NCBI GenBank assembly: GCA_020736575.1
Contig: JAGPYM010000055.1
Location: 89,751 to 153,750 of the forward strand
Direction of reading: 5' to 3'
Source of the DNA: Thelonectria olida
Lineage: Eukaryota > Ascomycota > Sordariomycetes > Hypocreales > Nectriaceae
Length of the DNA stretch: 64,000 nucleotides
The translations under genes were made by a program, and so were the position numbers. The notes beneath the pieces are model-generated. The model worked only from the letters and a program-made list of their open reading frames with translations, was not told the origin of the DNA and did no database searches. This document shows, piece by piece, positions 34,901-46,898 of the stretch. Position 1 is the first letter of the stretch, and every line of letters begins with the position of its first letter.

Positions 34901-35995
34901 TAGCCCCCGCACAGCCCCGGCTGCTCACGCTCAGCCGCACACTCGGCTTGTGATCCTAGCCCATGGCCTGTACGCCACCAACCGAACGGGGGCGATGAAC
35001 AAGCATAGTTCAATGGTTACCTGTAAGGCTGTGCCTTTGTCTGTGTCTCACTGCATGATCCTTGTACCCCCAAGTCTACTTCGTGCCTAGTTGCGCTTCC
35101 CCGAGATGTGGTGGTTCCTGAGCTGGCGTGATGGCTCTGTCGTGTGAATCGGGCCGTCCCTGAAACTTGTCGGAGACGCGCAGCCAAGCTTAAAATACAC
35201 AGTAAACTAAACCCAAAACAGTGGGAATTTCTGAGGAGGACGGGAACGATGACAATTATCTATTCTCGTATAGACTATGATCTTGGTAGAGCAAACATGA
35301 CCTTTAATTCATTGCATGTTGGAAGCCATTCAGAGGCTGTTCGCCTCGCATCAGAAGTCCGCTTTCTCCAACATGGCATTGCGTAGCGACCCAGGATACC
35401 AGATCAACGTCCTTTCTTAGATAGATACCACTGCATCTGCCGTGATTTGGGTGATTTCCACAGCCTAGTATAACGAGTTTCAGTGTCACTGGCTAGGTAT
35501 GCAGGCACATACATGTAAGTCTGTGGGGAAGGTGATGATTGAGCTGTTCTATTTATTAGTAACTGCGAGCCTTGTCTCGTATCATCTCATTCTGCGCCTT
35601 CTTCAATCCAGATGTGGCGTCGGGCTTGAAGACGTGGGCCGCTCTGAATCGACCTGGCGTTAACGTGTGTCACCAAGTGACCAAGTGTTGTTTGCTGAAT
35701 CTTCCATTGGTCCCGTCGGTGGCATTATGCAGAATCGCCCCCAATTTCGGGACCTCCTTCAATTTAAAAAAAAAAAAAAAGAGTCAGGCTGAGGATACAG
35801 AGGCACCTTCAGTCTGCTCAAACACCATCAAGCTGAGTGCATCGATGGCGGCCTGCACTCCGCCGCCATAATGCATCCTTCCGGTAGACTGTGAGTGACT
35901 GCAGCTGATGGTTTCAACCGAGAAAACAATCGAAGTATGGAGCAGAATATTCAGTCAGGCTAGAGCTGTAGTCCTCCGGGGGAAAGTTGAAGGAG

Positions 35996-36002
35996 TATAA
36001 AT
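35996..36002 (+). promoter_or_regulatory. TATA box of the small membrane protein gene
   Basis: TATAAAT about 125 bp before the ATG at 36127, followed by a strongly pyrimidine-rich leader (36045-36120, TCTTCTTTCTTCATCAC and similar), typical of well-expressed fungal genes. Confidence 0.55.
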
Positions 36003-36126
36003 TCTAGATATTGCTCCCCGTATCATCTCGCAATGCAGCAAACACTCTCTTCTTTCTTCATCACTTCTACTCATTCTTAACCACTCTTCCCAACTTTTCC
36101 ATTTTCACCCCCCCACAATCTTCAAT

Positions 36127-36705
36127 ATGACGGCCTTGGACAAGATCGTAACCATGACGCTTCGCGTTCTACAGCTGGTTGGCGCAGCTATCGTCATCGG
36201 CCTCGCAAGCAAATACATCGCAACGGATGGCGAGGACACCGAGTTTCGCGTCCGCTTCATCGTCACCGATATCGTTGCCGCCATATCGGCCTTCTTTAGC
36301 TTTATCTGGCTGCTCCCTTTCTCCAGCAACCATATGAACTATTGGGTCGACGGTGTTATTGGAATTGGTTTTGCAGGTGTCTCTGCATGGCTGGTCTACG
36401 TAAGTTCTATGCTGAAGCTCCTCCTTTTCCATGAGATCCTCTGCCAGTTCAGAAATTGAGAGTTTGATCGCTAAGCAAGGCTCCAGATGACTCAAAAGGT
36501 GTGTGGCAAAGCCAGGCTTGCTGACTTCGAGAGAATCAAAGCCGCAGCCCATGACGGCGCAAGCTTTTGCGACAAGTGGAAGGCTCTTTATGTTTTCTCT
36601 CTCATCTGTACTGTGCTTTGGCTCTCGACTGCGCTCATCGGATGCTTTTGGGTCAAAAAGAATACGTTCAAGCCAAAGGCTATGCGCAAGAACCGCCGTC
36701 GGTAA
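36127..36705 (+). CDS. small four-helix membrane protein (MARVEL-like), 163 aa, 2 exons
   Basis: Exons 36127-36399 and 36487-36705 (intron GTAAGT...CGCTAAG...CCAG). Four hydrophobic segments: ~11-30 (LRVLQLVGAAIVIGLASKYI), ~44-65 (FIVTDIVAAISAFFSFIWLL), ~73-92 (VDGVIGIGFAGVSAWLVY) and ~122-143 (ALYVFSLICTVLWLSTALIG). The C-terminus is basic (KKNTFKPKAMRKNRRR). Layout, size and the RxLQL...GL start resemble fungal MARVEL-domain proteins, which organise membranes. The start could also be the second Met, nine codons in. Exact role unknown. Intact. Confidence 0.8.
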
Positions 36706-37785
36706 AGGCTTTATTGCCTGTGGTCACCGGCGCTGCAAACGCTGCCCCCGCGCATCTGCGGATGTGTTACACTTGAAGCTCTGCACCTTGTAGCAGTGGA
36801 GGTATTGTCTAGGTTCTTAGGTGGCGGAGGATGTTCGAGTCTGTGCTTTCTAGTTGGGTTGTCATTCTTTTTGTCATTCTTTTAGTTAACATGTCATTTT
36901 CATTTCCAGTTAAGCTGCTGTTGTCAATCCTAGTCTCAGTCTTATTGCCATTTATTATAGTTGGCGTAACACATGGGACATCGTGAAGCTTGCACATAAT
37001 AGTTAACCGTCCCTTGGACTGTCGTAAGCCTGCACATAGATCACGGCGCAGGGAGAGATGCCAACCGCAGACTTCGAATGAAATCAACATCACATTCGGC
37101 GGTGTTACACGGGGTTCATCACCTACGTACATGCATGACATCCACATGTGTTTAGGCCTTTATCAACAGCCCAGCCCAATGTAAAATTTGTTATTTCATG
37201 CTTTCATCTGTCTGGAGTTATTTACCAGACGACAGATGGAGTCCGCCGCTTTCTTGTGGTATCCGTGTTCATGGCCTAGTGTGTTAAGACGCGAAAAGAG
37301 AGACCCGGCAAGCCTGTGGTAGTTGGCACGAGAGAAGGGATGACAGAAGCCTTCAGCCGCAGCTAACTGTTACCACGTCGACTGCATAGAACTTTCGCTG
37401 GTTAGTTGAGGGTATCGATGTATGGCTTAAGCCTTCAACGAGGCAACGAGGCCCGAACGGATGATGCTGCTTGAAAGCACGGAGCGACACCACAGGGCCC
37501 ATAATATGGCTACTTCCACGCGCTCATCATGCATCACGATGAACTGTTCGGCCTTGTGGGGTAATTAGTGATTAACCTATGAGTAGTGAAGAGGAGAGCA
37601 TGACCCGGCTCAGGCTTGCGCTGTGGCTTGAAGTTATGCATGTGTGGTGATTGCATCTACGGGCCAAACACGAGCAACAGTGACTGCTACTAAGACTACA
37701 TTTGTAACCAATCCCTTGAATGGGAGCGCAGTCTGAGTTGCATTACAGATTGGGCCCCAGGCTAAAGTTTGAAGGAATATAAGCC
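36706..37785. other. intergenic, ends at the AT-rich boundary
   Basis: About 1.1 kb of normal composition without a recognisable gene. At ~37785 the sequence passes within a few tens of bases into continuous A/T-rich repeat DNA. Confidence 0.55.
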
Positions 37786-37984
37786 AGTGTAATAATATTA
37801 TATTAATAGATATAATAGCTCCTAAAGCTATAAATTAAAAGTATAATCTTTTATTCTTTTAATAAACTATAAATAATTTAAATTAAATTAATTATATTTT
37901 ATTTAATTAATTGAAATTAAGGTTTTTAAAAGGAATTTTAAATATTAAAATAATTATAATAATATTTAAATTAATATTTATATT

Positions 37985-38095
37985 AAATAATATTATTTAT
38001 TAAAATTAGCTTACTATTAATATATAGTAAAAGTTAATATAAGTAAAAATTAGCTTTATATTTATTAATATAAGCTTTTTTATAAAGTTTATTAT
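37985..38095 (-). repeat. repeat X fragment, inverse orientation
   Basis: Matches the 3' end of the X family in reverse (AAAAGTTAATATAAGTAAAA then AGCTTTATATTTATTA), comparable with 46245-46350. The 5' part is missing. Confidence 0.6.
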
Positions 38096-38317
38096 AAGTG
38101 GGTTAATAATTAAAGTAAAATTAGAAATAAAAAAAGTAAGTATTTATAAATTATAAGACTTTAACTTAGTAAGCACTCTACTAGTACCTATTAGACTCTT
38201 TTTACTTATTAGAGCTAGGGTTAACTAATTTATAAGTTAGTTTATTTTTTAATTATAACTTAAAGCTAGGCTTATAATAGGGCCTTTATAGCTTAGTTTC
38301 TTATATTTATTATTAGT

Positions 38318-39470
38318 TGTTAATATAAAAATTTAATTAAGTTTTAATAAATAAAACTAGAAGGTTTTAAGTTTATATTAATAAAAAAATTAAAATATTA
38401 AAAGTTTTAATAATATAATAAGTTAGTATTTTTACAATTGGTAATTTTTATTATTATATTAACTCTTTTATATATTTTTCTACTTAGTTGCCTTACTTAT
38501 TTCTATTAGCTTAATTGTCTTTAGACCCACTTAACCTATTTTTAGACTTTCTTTTTAGCCCAACCCTTTCAGCCCCCCCCACTTTTCAACCCTTGCGTCC
38601 ACTCGCCTATTTGACCCACTTTTTATCTTTAAATTTTTCCTCCATAAGCAGCCTTTCAGGCAACTATTCAGATCGTTACCACCGCGCATAGCAGTTCTTA
38701 GAGCCACGGCTTTAAGTTATACCCTTATATTTTTTTAAAAAATAATTAGTTATTTTAATTAAGCCTGTTATTCCTTGCCCGATTTAGAAGGCGATTAAGT
38801 CGGCTAACTTCCCTATTAAGGAATTTAAGATTATCTTCCTACATATTCGGTCTTTTAATTAGGATATAATAGCCTAAAAGGACTAGATTGATCTTTTATA
38901 TTACTTTTAGTAGTATATTTATATTGGCTAATATAGGGATATTAAGGAGTTATAACTATTTAAAATGCTTTCTAAGCTTTCTAATTAGATAAATATATTT
39001 AAGGAAATCTATATAATCTAATAGATATTAAGCTGCTATATTAATATTATCTTTTTAAATTATAGTTCGTTCGATTAGTAGGAAGTTAGCTATATTAGGT
39101 TATATATTATATAATTAGTTAAGTTATGCGGACTAGGGTTTAAAAGAGTAGTGCTTTTATATTAGAAGCCTGGAATAAGGTTCTTTAAGTAAGGTTTATT
39201 TAATAAGGATTTTTATTTAAAAGCTAATTATAAACCCTATAGAAAAGCTTATTATAATAGATATAAGGCTGGGTTTTGCCTATATTAACCTTTATTATAT
39301 ACTAGTATTAGGCTTATTTTAATAAATAATAATAATAAGTTAGTATATTTAATAATATATTTAAAATAAATATATATAATTAAGTTATATTAAAAGTTAA
39401 AATAGTTATATTTATTTAATATATAAAATAAATATATTTAAATATTAAAAAAGTATTTTTATATTATAAA
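38318..39470 (-). repeat. gypsy-A family LTR fragment, split by an X insertion
   Basis: 38318-38429 and 39332-39470 align with the beginning of the gypsy-A LTR (ACTAGAAGGTTTTAAGTTTA versus ACTAGAGGGTTTTAGGTTTA), in the same orientation as the copy in the ABC gene. It is interrupted after AATATAATAAG by X copy 1. Only about half the LTR remains. Confidence 0.7.
38430..39331 (+). mobile_element. repeat X, copy 1 (~900 bp)
   Basis: Starts TTTTACAATTGGTAATTTTT and ends in an (AAT)n-like tail. It is flanked by a duplicated ATAATAAGTTAGTAT (38415-38429 and 39332-39346), although part of this may belong to the tail. It contains a less mutated C-rich core (38560-38720: CAGCCCCCCCCACTTTTC, GTCCACTCGCCTATTTG). 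No frame survives. Long target duplication and A-rich tail suggest a non-LTR element (SINE- or LINE-like). Confidence 0.7.
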
Positions 39471-39471
39471 T

Positions 39472-41222
39472 TATAATAATTACCCTATTATATACTAAAG
39501 GCCTACTTTAACTGCCCTACTTTTATTATTTAATTACTATTAAATTACTTTTTAAATTATACTTTAAATATTTAAATTACTTTTACTATTATAATTTAAA
39601 AGTGAAATTATAGTTTTTAATTATAATTTAAAAAAGCTCTCTTTAATATATAAATATATTTTTTAGTATATTAAATAGAATTTAAGCTTCCTTAGCTTTT
39701 AATATAATTTAATTATATTTATTTACTTAAGTATATTACTAAATATAATAATTTATTATATTACTTAAACCTTAATACTCTAATCTCTCTACTAATATAA
39801 ACTTAAAACCCTCTAATCTTATTTATTAGAAATTAATTAAATTATTATATATTAAAAGCTCTTATTTAAAAGGTTATTATATTATTTAAGTAATATTATA
39901 CTATTGCAATTATATTTAAAAGTTAACTTACTAATACTCCTAACCCATATTAAATAACTTACTTCTAGCTTATAATACTCTACCTAATAATATAAAAGTT
40001 ACTATTAAAGTCTAATAATTTTAAAATTTAACTAACTAACTTTATATTAAGTATAAAGCTAAGCTCTAATAGTTTAATAAAAAGGAAAATATAACTTTAG
40101 TAAATAGTTAACTATTTTAATTAAACCTTTTAATAAACTTTTAAAAATATTATACCTTTTTTATATATCTTAAAACCTACTTTAATAGTTTTTATATAAC
40201 TTGCCTTACTAAGGAAGGGTTATATATACTTATAATTATATAAAGAACTATAGCTACCTAGTTTAAACCTATTATAAGAGACTATTTTAAATATAATAAT
40301 AAAATTACTTAAAATTAAAATATAATTAATATTTTCTTAAAATAGGACAATTTTAAAATTGCATTTAAAAATATATTTAAAATAATTAATAAAGAATAAT
40401 AAGCAGCTATTAATATCTATTAGATTAAGTAATCTAAATTACTACTAGCTATTTATTATATTTTAATAAATTATAATTAAATTTAAATAGAATAATAATA
40501 TACTTATAGAAATCTACTACTAAAACTTAAAAAAGAAGTTAAAAATAAAATTTATAAAATAAAACGCCCTAAGACCTTATAAAGTTTATTACTATAGCTA
40601 TTAAAATTAATAAAAAATAGTATAAATATAAAAGAGAAAGGTTAAAAATGCTATATAAAATAAATACCTTTTATAACTCTTACTATTTAATTAGTATTAA
40701 ATAAATAATAATAAGGAAAAGGAAGAGCTTATTAAATAATACCTTTATAATATAAATTTAAAACTTATAAAGCTTAAGCTATTTAATAAAATACTTATAA
40801 GTTACTTATTAAAACTATAAAAAGAAAGAATATTTTAAAAGTAAGTATTAAACCCTAATAAAATAAATTAAAAGTTTAAACCTATTTTTAAAAGTAAGAA
40901 ATATTTAAGTAATATTAATAATAAAATATAAGAGAATACTAGTAATAATATAAATAGCTATAATTAGTTAGAATTTACTTTTTAATAAAATCATTCTTAC
41001 TAGTAATAATTTATATTATAATAAAAAGGATTTTAATATTATTAATTACTCTATTTTCTAAATTATAAAAAATAGATTAATACTTTTAATTAAAAATAAG
41101 CTTTTTAATTATACCTTATATAATATAATAAAAAGCCTAAAAATAAATAAAATATATTTAAGCTTATAAAACTTATAAATAAACTTTTATATTATATATA
41201 AAAATTGTCCTAAAAGTAAATA
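39472..41222 (+). mobile_element. truncated gypsy-A family element, plus-coding: 5' LTR and gag part
   Basis: 39472-39849 is a complete-length LTR in the opposite orientation to the copy at 14823. 39850-41222 matches the gag end of that element (21170-24891) in reverse complement, starting TTAAAAGCTCTTATTT and TTAACTTACTAATACTCC. The match stops where the copia LTR begins, so the remainder was displaced or lost. Heavily RIPed. Confidence 0.72.
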
Positions 41223-42760
41223 ACTTAAAAACCCTTATAATAACTTATAAAAGTAAAATACTAAAAAGCTTTAAGTTATAATAGAAAATAAAGATTGGAA
41301 GCTTTAAAAGTAAAAGGAAAAATAGAGAGTAAAAATATTTAAATTCTAATTAAATATTTAAAATTAGCAAATTAAAGCAGTTATAAAAATATAAAGAAGG
41401 TTTTAATTAATTAAAAGTTTATTATAAATATTAATAATAAGATTAGGTTAAATAAGAAAAGGAAAACTCTTATCTTTTATATATAATAAATTAGGTCCTA
41501 TTAGCTCTAGGTAAAAGATATATATATTAAATAAGAACTCTATTATTCTTCTATTTAATAGTATTTAAATGCTTATATAAGTGTATTTCTTTTTATATAA
41601 TAGTTAGTTAAAAGTAAAGATTTAAAAAGTGTATTAAATTATTATATATATTAATATACCTTTCTATTTAAAATTATATGCCTTATAAGGGCAGATATTA
41701 CCTATTAGAATAAGGGCAGTATATACTAATAGGTTTGCATTTCTAATTTAAAACTAAGTGAAATATTTTAAATAAAAATATAATTAATAAAATATAAAAT
41801 AAAAAATCTTTACAATTAGTAATTTTTATTATTATATTAACTCTTTTATATATTTTTCTATTTAATTGCCTTGCTTATTTCTATTAGCTTAATTATCTTT
41901 AGACCCACTTAACCTATTTTTAAACTTCCTTTTTAGCCCAACCCTTTCAGCCCCCCCACTTTTTAACCCTTACATCCACTCGCCCATTTGACCCACTTTT
42001 TATTTTTAAATTTTTCCTCTATAACCTTTTAGGCAACATTCGGATTATTACTACCATATAGTAGCTCTTAGAGCATAGCTTTAAGTTATGCCCCTTATAT
42101 TTTTTAAGAAATAATTAGTTATTTTAATTAAGCCTATTATTTCTTACCAATTTAGAAGGCAATTAAGTTAGCTAACTTCCCTATTAAAGAATTTAAAATT
42201 ATCTTTCTATATATCTAGTCTTTTAACTAGAATATAATAGCCTAAAAGGACTAGGTTAATCTTTTATATTACCCTTAATAGTATTTATATTAGCTAATAT
42301 AGGGATATTAAGGAGTTATAACTACTTAAGATGCTTTTTAAGCTTTCTAATTAAATAAATATATTTAAGGAAATCTATATAACCTAATAGATATTAACTG
42401 CTATATTAATATTATCTTTTTAGATTATAGTTTATTTAATTAGTAGGAAGTTAGCTATATTAATTATATATTATATAATTAGTTAAGTTATGCGAACTAG
42501 GGTTTAAAAGAGTAGTGCTTTTATATTAAAAGCTTAAAATAAGGTTCTTTAAGTAAGGTTTATTTAATAAGGATTTTTATTTAAAAGCTAATTATAAACC
42601 TTATAGAAAAGCTTATTATAATATATATAAGGCTGGGTTTTACTTATATTAACTTTTATTATATGCTAGTACTAGGCTTATTTTAACAAATAATAAAATA
42701 CAAAATATATTATTATAATTCTTATATTTTTATAGATTTAGTAATAAATTTTATTTTTTT
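41223..42760 (-). repeat. copia left LTR (3' LTR), interrupted by X copy 2
   Basis: Matches 63376-64000, for example ATAGAAAATAAAGATTGGAAGC versus ATAGAAAATAAAGTTAGAAGC and AAAACTCTTATCTTTTATAT in both. The match continues after the X insertion (ATATTATTATAATTCTTATA versus ATATTATTATAATTCTAATA). Confidence 0.78.
41808..42694 (+). mobile_element. repeat X, copy 2, inside the copia LTR
   Basis: About 890 bp, similar throughout to copy 1 (TTTACAATTAGTAATTTTTA to CTTATTTTAACAAATAAT). Flanks AAAATAAAAAAT (41796-41807) and AAAATACAAAAT (42695-42706) are an imperfect 12-bp target duplication. The undisturbed site is visible in the other LTR near 63930. Confidence 0.75.
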
Positions 42761-43127
42761 AATAAGTAAAATATATTTAAATTATTCTATTTTATATATT
42801 TTAAACTTATATAAAAACAGGCTTTTATAGCCCCCTTAAAACTATATTATATTTAGGTTTTTATAAATATATTACTAGATATATTATAAATTTTAAAATA
42901 AAAGTCTTTTTATATAATTTTAATAAACTTAAATATTTATAATTAAATATATATTTTATTAAAAAGAAAGTATTTTAAAACCTTTTAATTATAAGATTTT
43001 TAAGGGAAATTTTTAAAACCCTTTATAGTTAAAAAATTAAAAAATATTATTTAAGGAAAATATAAAATAAAAACCTTAATTATATAAAGAAAGTCCTTAA
43101 AAAAATAAAATAAAAAACTTATTTATT

Positions 43128-43390
43128 ATTTATTTTCTAACATATAATTATTTAAAAATACATCTTTTAATAATTTATAAAATTTTATTAGTTTTAAATC
43201 TTTTATAAAAAAGTTTATTATATTATTTTTAAATCTTATATAGAAAATCTTTATATTTCCTTATTTAATCTCTTTTTTAAAAAAATAATAAGCTATATTT
43301 ATATATTTAGCCTTTTTATAATAAGAAGAATTCTTAACTAAGGTTTTAATAGCCTTATTATCTATTAATATAAAAGGTATAATATTATTT
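43128..43390 (-). pseudogene. copia RNase H, C-terminal part
   Basis: Minus frame reads LIDNKAIKTLVKNSSYYKKA, KYINIAYYFFKKEI, a stop, then GNIKIFYIRFKNNIINFFIK. This is the copia RNase H end (DNK...H-x-KHIDI-x-YHF...EI...D-x-FTK). Several Asp and His appear as Asn and Tyr. Confidence 0.8.
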
Positions 43391-44770
43391 TTCCCAGCTT
43401 AGGGCATAGTAGTATATCTCTAGTTGCAATTAAACTAAACCTTTTAAATTAGGAACCTGGGTTAAAAATGAAAAAACTATAGTCAGTTTAATTCTAGCAG
43501 CTGGCAGCCAGTTAAGCGTAAGTAAATTTTATAATACTTCTAGGCCACTTATAAAAGGGCTTTCTAATTGGCTTATATTATATTAATATATAAATTATTT
43601 AATATAATTAGTAGATTTCTTATTATTATAAGAGCTAAAAGCTAGTTTTAAAAGCTAAAATATATTATATTAGCTATTAGTTAGTTAATTATATAGCTAT
43701 ATATTATAGCTAATTGCTTATAAGGGCATTTAATTTTATATATATTTAAAAGCTAGAGGTTTTCCCCTTATAAATAATATAAAATAGGGCTAGCTATAGA
43801 AAATATAAAATATTATAAATAATAATATTATTTAAAAAGAGATTTTCTAATAGATAATTATATATATTATTTAAACTTTTAGCTTTTTAATTGCTTTTTA
43901 AGGGCTATATATTTTACTTTTATAATTAAATTTGCAATATATTTCTACTTATAACTATTTTAACTTAGGATATTTTTATTTATAAAAAAGTAGTATTTAC
44001 TTATAAACTTTCTATTTATAAGACTAGCTCCCTAGTTAGAATTAATATAGCCTCTTATAATTAAATTTAAAAATCCTAAATCTATATTATAATTATATAA
44101 TAGGCCTATTAACTATTTAAACTGTTACTATTACATATAGCAGCTCCTAGAGCTATAGCTTATAAGTATTTAATTGAATTATTTTAATAAATTGCTTATT
44201 ATTATTATTAAAATAGTTTTTTCTTTCCCTTTTAAGAAATTATATAAGGTTTTTAACTTTCTATTTAAAGAAGTTATAATAGTATTTATATATATTAAGT
44301 CTTTTAATTAAAATCTTATAGCTTAAAATAATTAAATTAATCTTTTAATTAATATTTAATAGTATATTAATATTAGATAGTATAAAAATATTAAAAAGTT
44401 ATAACTCTTTTAAATGCCTATTAAAGTCTTTTATTAGTTTAATATATTTAAAGAAATTTATATATTTTAATATATTATAAATAGCTGCATAGCTTTTATT
44501 ATTTAGTTAGATTATATTATATTTAATAAATAAGAAGTTGGGCATTTTAGCTATTATATATTATACTATTAGTTAAGTTATATAAACTAGGGTTAAATAG
44601 AGAGGTGCTTTTATTTTAAAGGCCTGGAATAAGGTTCCTTAAGTAAGGTTTATTTAATAGAAATGTTTATTTTAAAACTAATTGTAAGCCCTATTAAAAA
44701 GCTTATTATAATAGATATAAGGCTAGGGTTTGGCCTATATTAACCTCTATTATATAGCTAAATTATTAGC
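43391..44770 (+). repeat. X-related segment inserted between copia RT and RNase H
   Basis: 44080-44770 follows the 3' two-thirds of X (CAGCTCCTAGAGCTATAG, GGAATAAGGTTCCTTAAGTA, AGATATAAGGCTAGGGTTTG) with an AATAATAATAAT tail. 43391-44080 is unlike the 5' part of the other copies and unassigned; it keeps a few GC-rich bits (CTAGCAGCTGGCAGCCAG). Confidence 0.6.
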
Positions 44771-46226
44771 TTTTCTAATAATAATAATATAATAGGCCTA
44801 TATTTAAATAAGTATTTATATATTTTTATAGTAAGTTTAAAGCTTTTTTATAAGTATTATTTAGTTTAAATATAAATTTAAATAAATTTATAACTATATA
44901 TAATATATTAGGTCTAGTTTTTAAAGCTGGATATAATAAAGATTGTATTTCTTATTAAAATATAATATATCTTTTTTAAAAAGTTCTATTATAGCTTTTA
45001 TTAACTTTTGCCTATTTATAAAAGGAATTTTAAAAGTTTTTATAATAGGTTTATTATATTTTAAAAGTTTATCTTTTATATATTTTATTTAATTTATATA
45101 TAGCCTTTTATTTTTTTTATTTATAATTATTTATATATTTAAAAAGTCTTCTATTTCTTTTAAAAATTAGAGTTTTATAATAGAAAATAATAAATACATT
45201 TTATTTAATATTTTTTCTTTATTTAGGCCCGCTACTATTAAATTATTAATATAATATAATATAAAAAATTATAAATCTTTACTTATAAATATTCCTTTAT
45301 TATAAGGTATAGAAAAAAATTCTATTTTGTATAAATTATTAAATAAAAATTTATACTAAAGTTTAGGACTTTATTTTAAATTATATAAGGCTTTATTAAG
45401 TTTTAAATATAATTTCTAATTTTTTATTTTATTTTTAAAGTTTTTAAAAAGCTTTTTAAGTATATATTTTTTAAAACTAGTTAGAAAAACTATATATATC
45501 TCTTTATTTATAAAAGAATATATAAAAGTATTTTTTATATTAAATTATAATATATTCCAGCTTTAACTTATAGCTATTATAAGAAATAATTTTATATTTT
45601 TAAGTTTGCAAGTTATAATAAAAGTTTTATTATAATTTATATTTTCTAGTTTGTTAAAACTTTATATAACCTATTTAGATTTATATTTTAATATATTACT
45701 TTTTAAATTTGTTTTTATTTTATAAACCTAACGCCCTTTTAAATCTTTTCTTTTTATAAAAAGTAGGCTTATATTTTAAGTTTCTTATTTTAATAATTTT
45801 ATTCTATTTATTTTTATAAAAATAACCTATTTTTTATTTAATATAGCTTAATTATAATTTATAAGTTTTATAAAGTTATTATTTATATCTTTTATAATAA
45901 TATTATATATAAACGGAATTTCTTTAAAGTCCTTACAATATTTAGTTAGCTTTTTAGAAATTTTAATTAAAATCTTAACTTTTATATTTTTATTTAAATT
46001 ATTAAAATTAAAGTTTTCCTTATTATTTATAGCTCTTATAGGATTTTTAAGCTTTATATTTTAGAAAATATTTTTAAACCTATTATATTTCTAAATATAA
46101 TAATTTTACATTTTTAATTATTTTAGATTTTATAAAAATTATTTTAAAAACTTATTATAATACCTTTTTTAGCTTTAAGTTCCAATTTACTTATAATAGT
46201 TTTATTTATATAATAAACTATAAATT
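44771..46226 (-). pseudogene. copia reverse transcriptase relic
   Basis: Minus strand. QSLLYPALKTRPN at ~44946-44905 followed by LFKFIFKLNNTYKKALNLL is the conserved end of copia RT. The active site near 45265-45232 reads FILYYINNLIVAG, with Asn-Asn at the two catalytic Asp positions. Sequence to 46226 has many stops. Confidence 0.8.
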
Positions 46227-46499
46227 TAAATATTTTTATTATTTATTAAAATAAGCCTAGTACTAGTATATAATAAAAGTTAATATAAGTAAAACCCAGC
46301 CTTATATTTATTATAATAAGCTTTTCTATAAGATTTATAATTAGCTTTTAAATAAAAATCCTTATTAAATAAACCTTACTTAAAAAACCTTATTCCAGGC
46401 TTTTAATATAAAAATACTACTCCTTTAAACCCTAATCCATATAACTTAACTAATTATATAATATATAACCTAATATAGCTAACTTCCTACTAATTAATT

Positions 46500-46898
46500 T
46501 GATAGTGGGAGTAATAATACAACCCAACCCCTAATAGAAGTGACTGCAAAAGGGGAATGTGTGAAAGATAGAGCGATAGAGACCTAGAAGGAAATTGACT
46601 CTTATTTGCAATTGGTTATAACTGTAAATAAGAAGTAAAATGGAAAATGGGTAAACCTAGTAATTAGAAGAGAATAAGTTAGAAATATTAAAATAAATTA
46701 TAAAATTTAAGTAAAAATTTAATAAAAATTATAAAAAAGGTATAATATCTGTCCTTAAAAGTTTCTAGCCTCCCCTTTTAAATCTATATGGCTTAATTTA
46801 ATAAAAAGCTTAAACTATCTAATTCTTATTAACCTCTAATAAAAATCCTCTATTCTTATTATTATATTCTTTACTAATAACCTACTACTACTACTATA
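46500..46898 (-). repeat. gypsy-B left LTR
   Basis: 399 bp, pairs with 59337-59735 without visible indels. Ends ...CTACTACTACTATA, then AAGCCTCCCCGCACGGGC, the purine tract of the opposite strand. Confidence 0.87.

Larger units (their letters stand above)
31905..36126. other. 4.2-kb region without recognisable genes
   Basis: Composition is like the genic DNA, except for a small AT-rich stretch at ~32540-32700. Open frames are short (under ~115 codons), overlap on both strands and show no family motif, signal peptide or splice-supported extension. A 15-A run lies at ~35766-35780. The promoter of the pectin methylesterase occupies the left edge and that of the small membrane protein the right edge. 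Confidence 0.55.
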
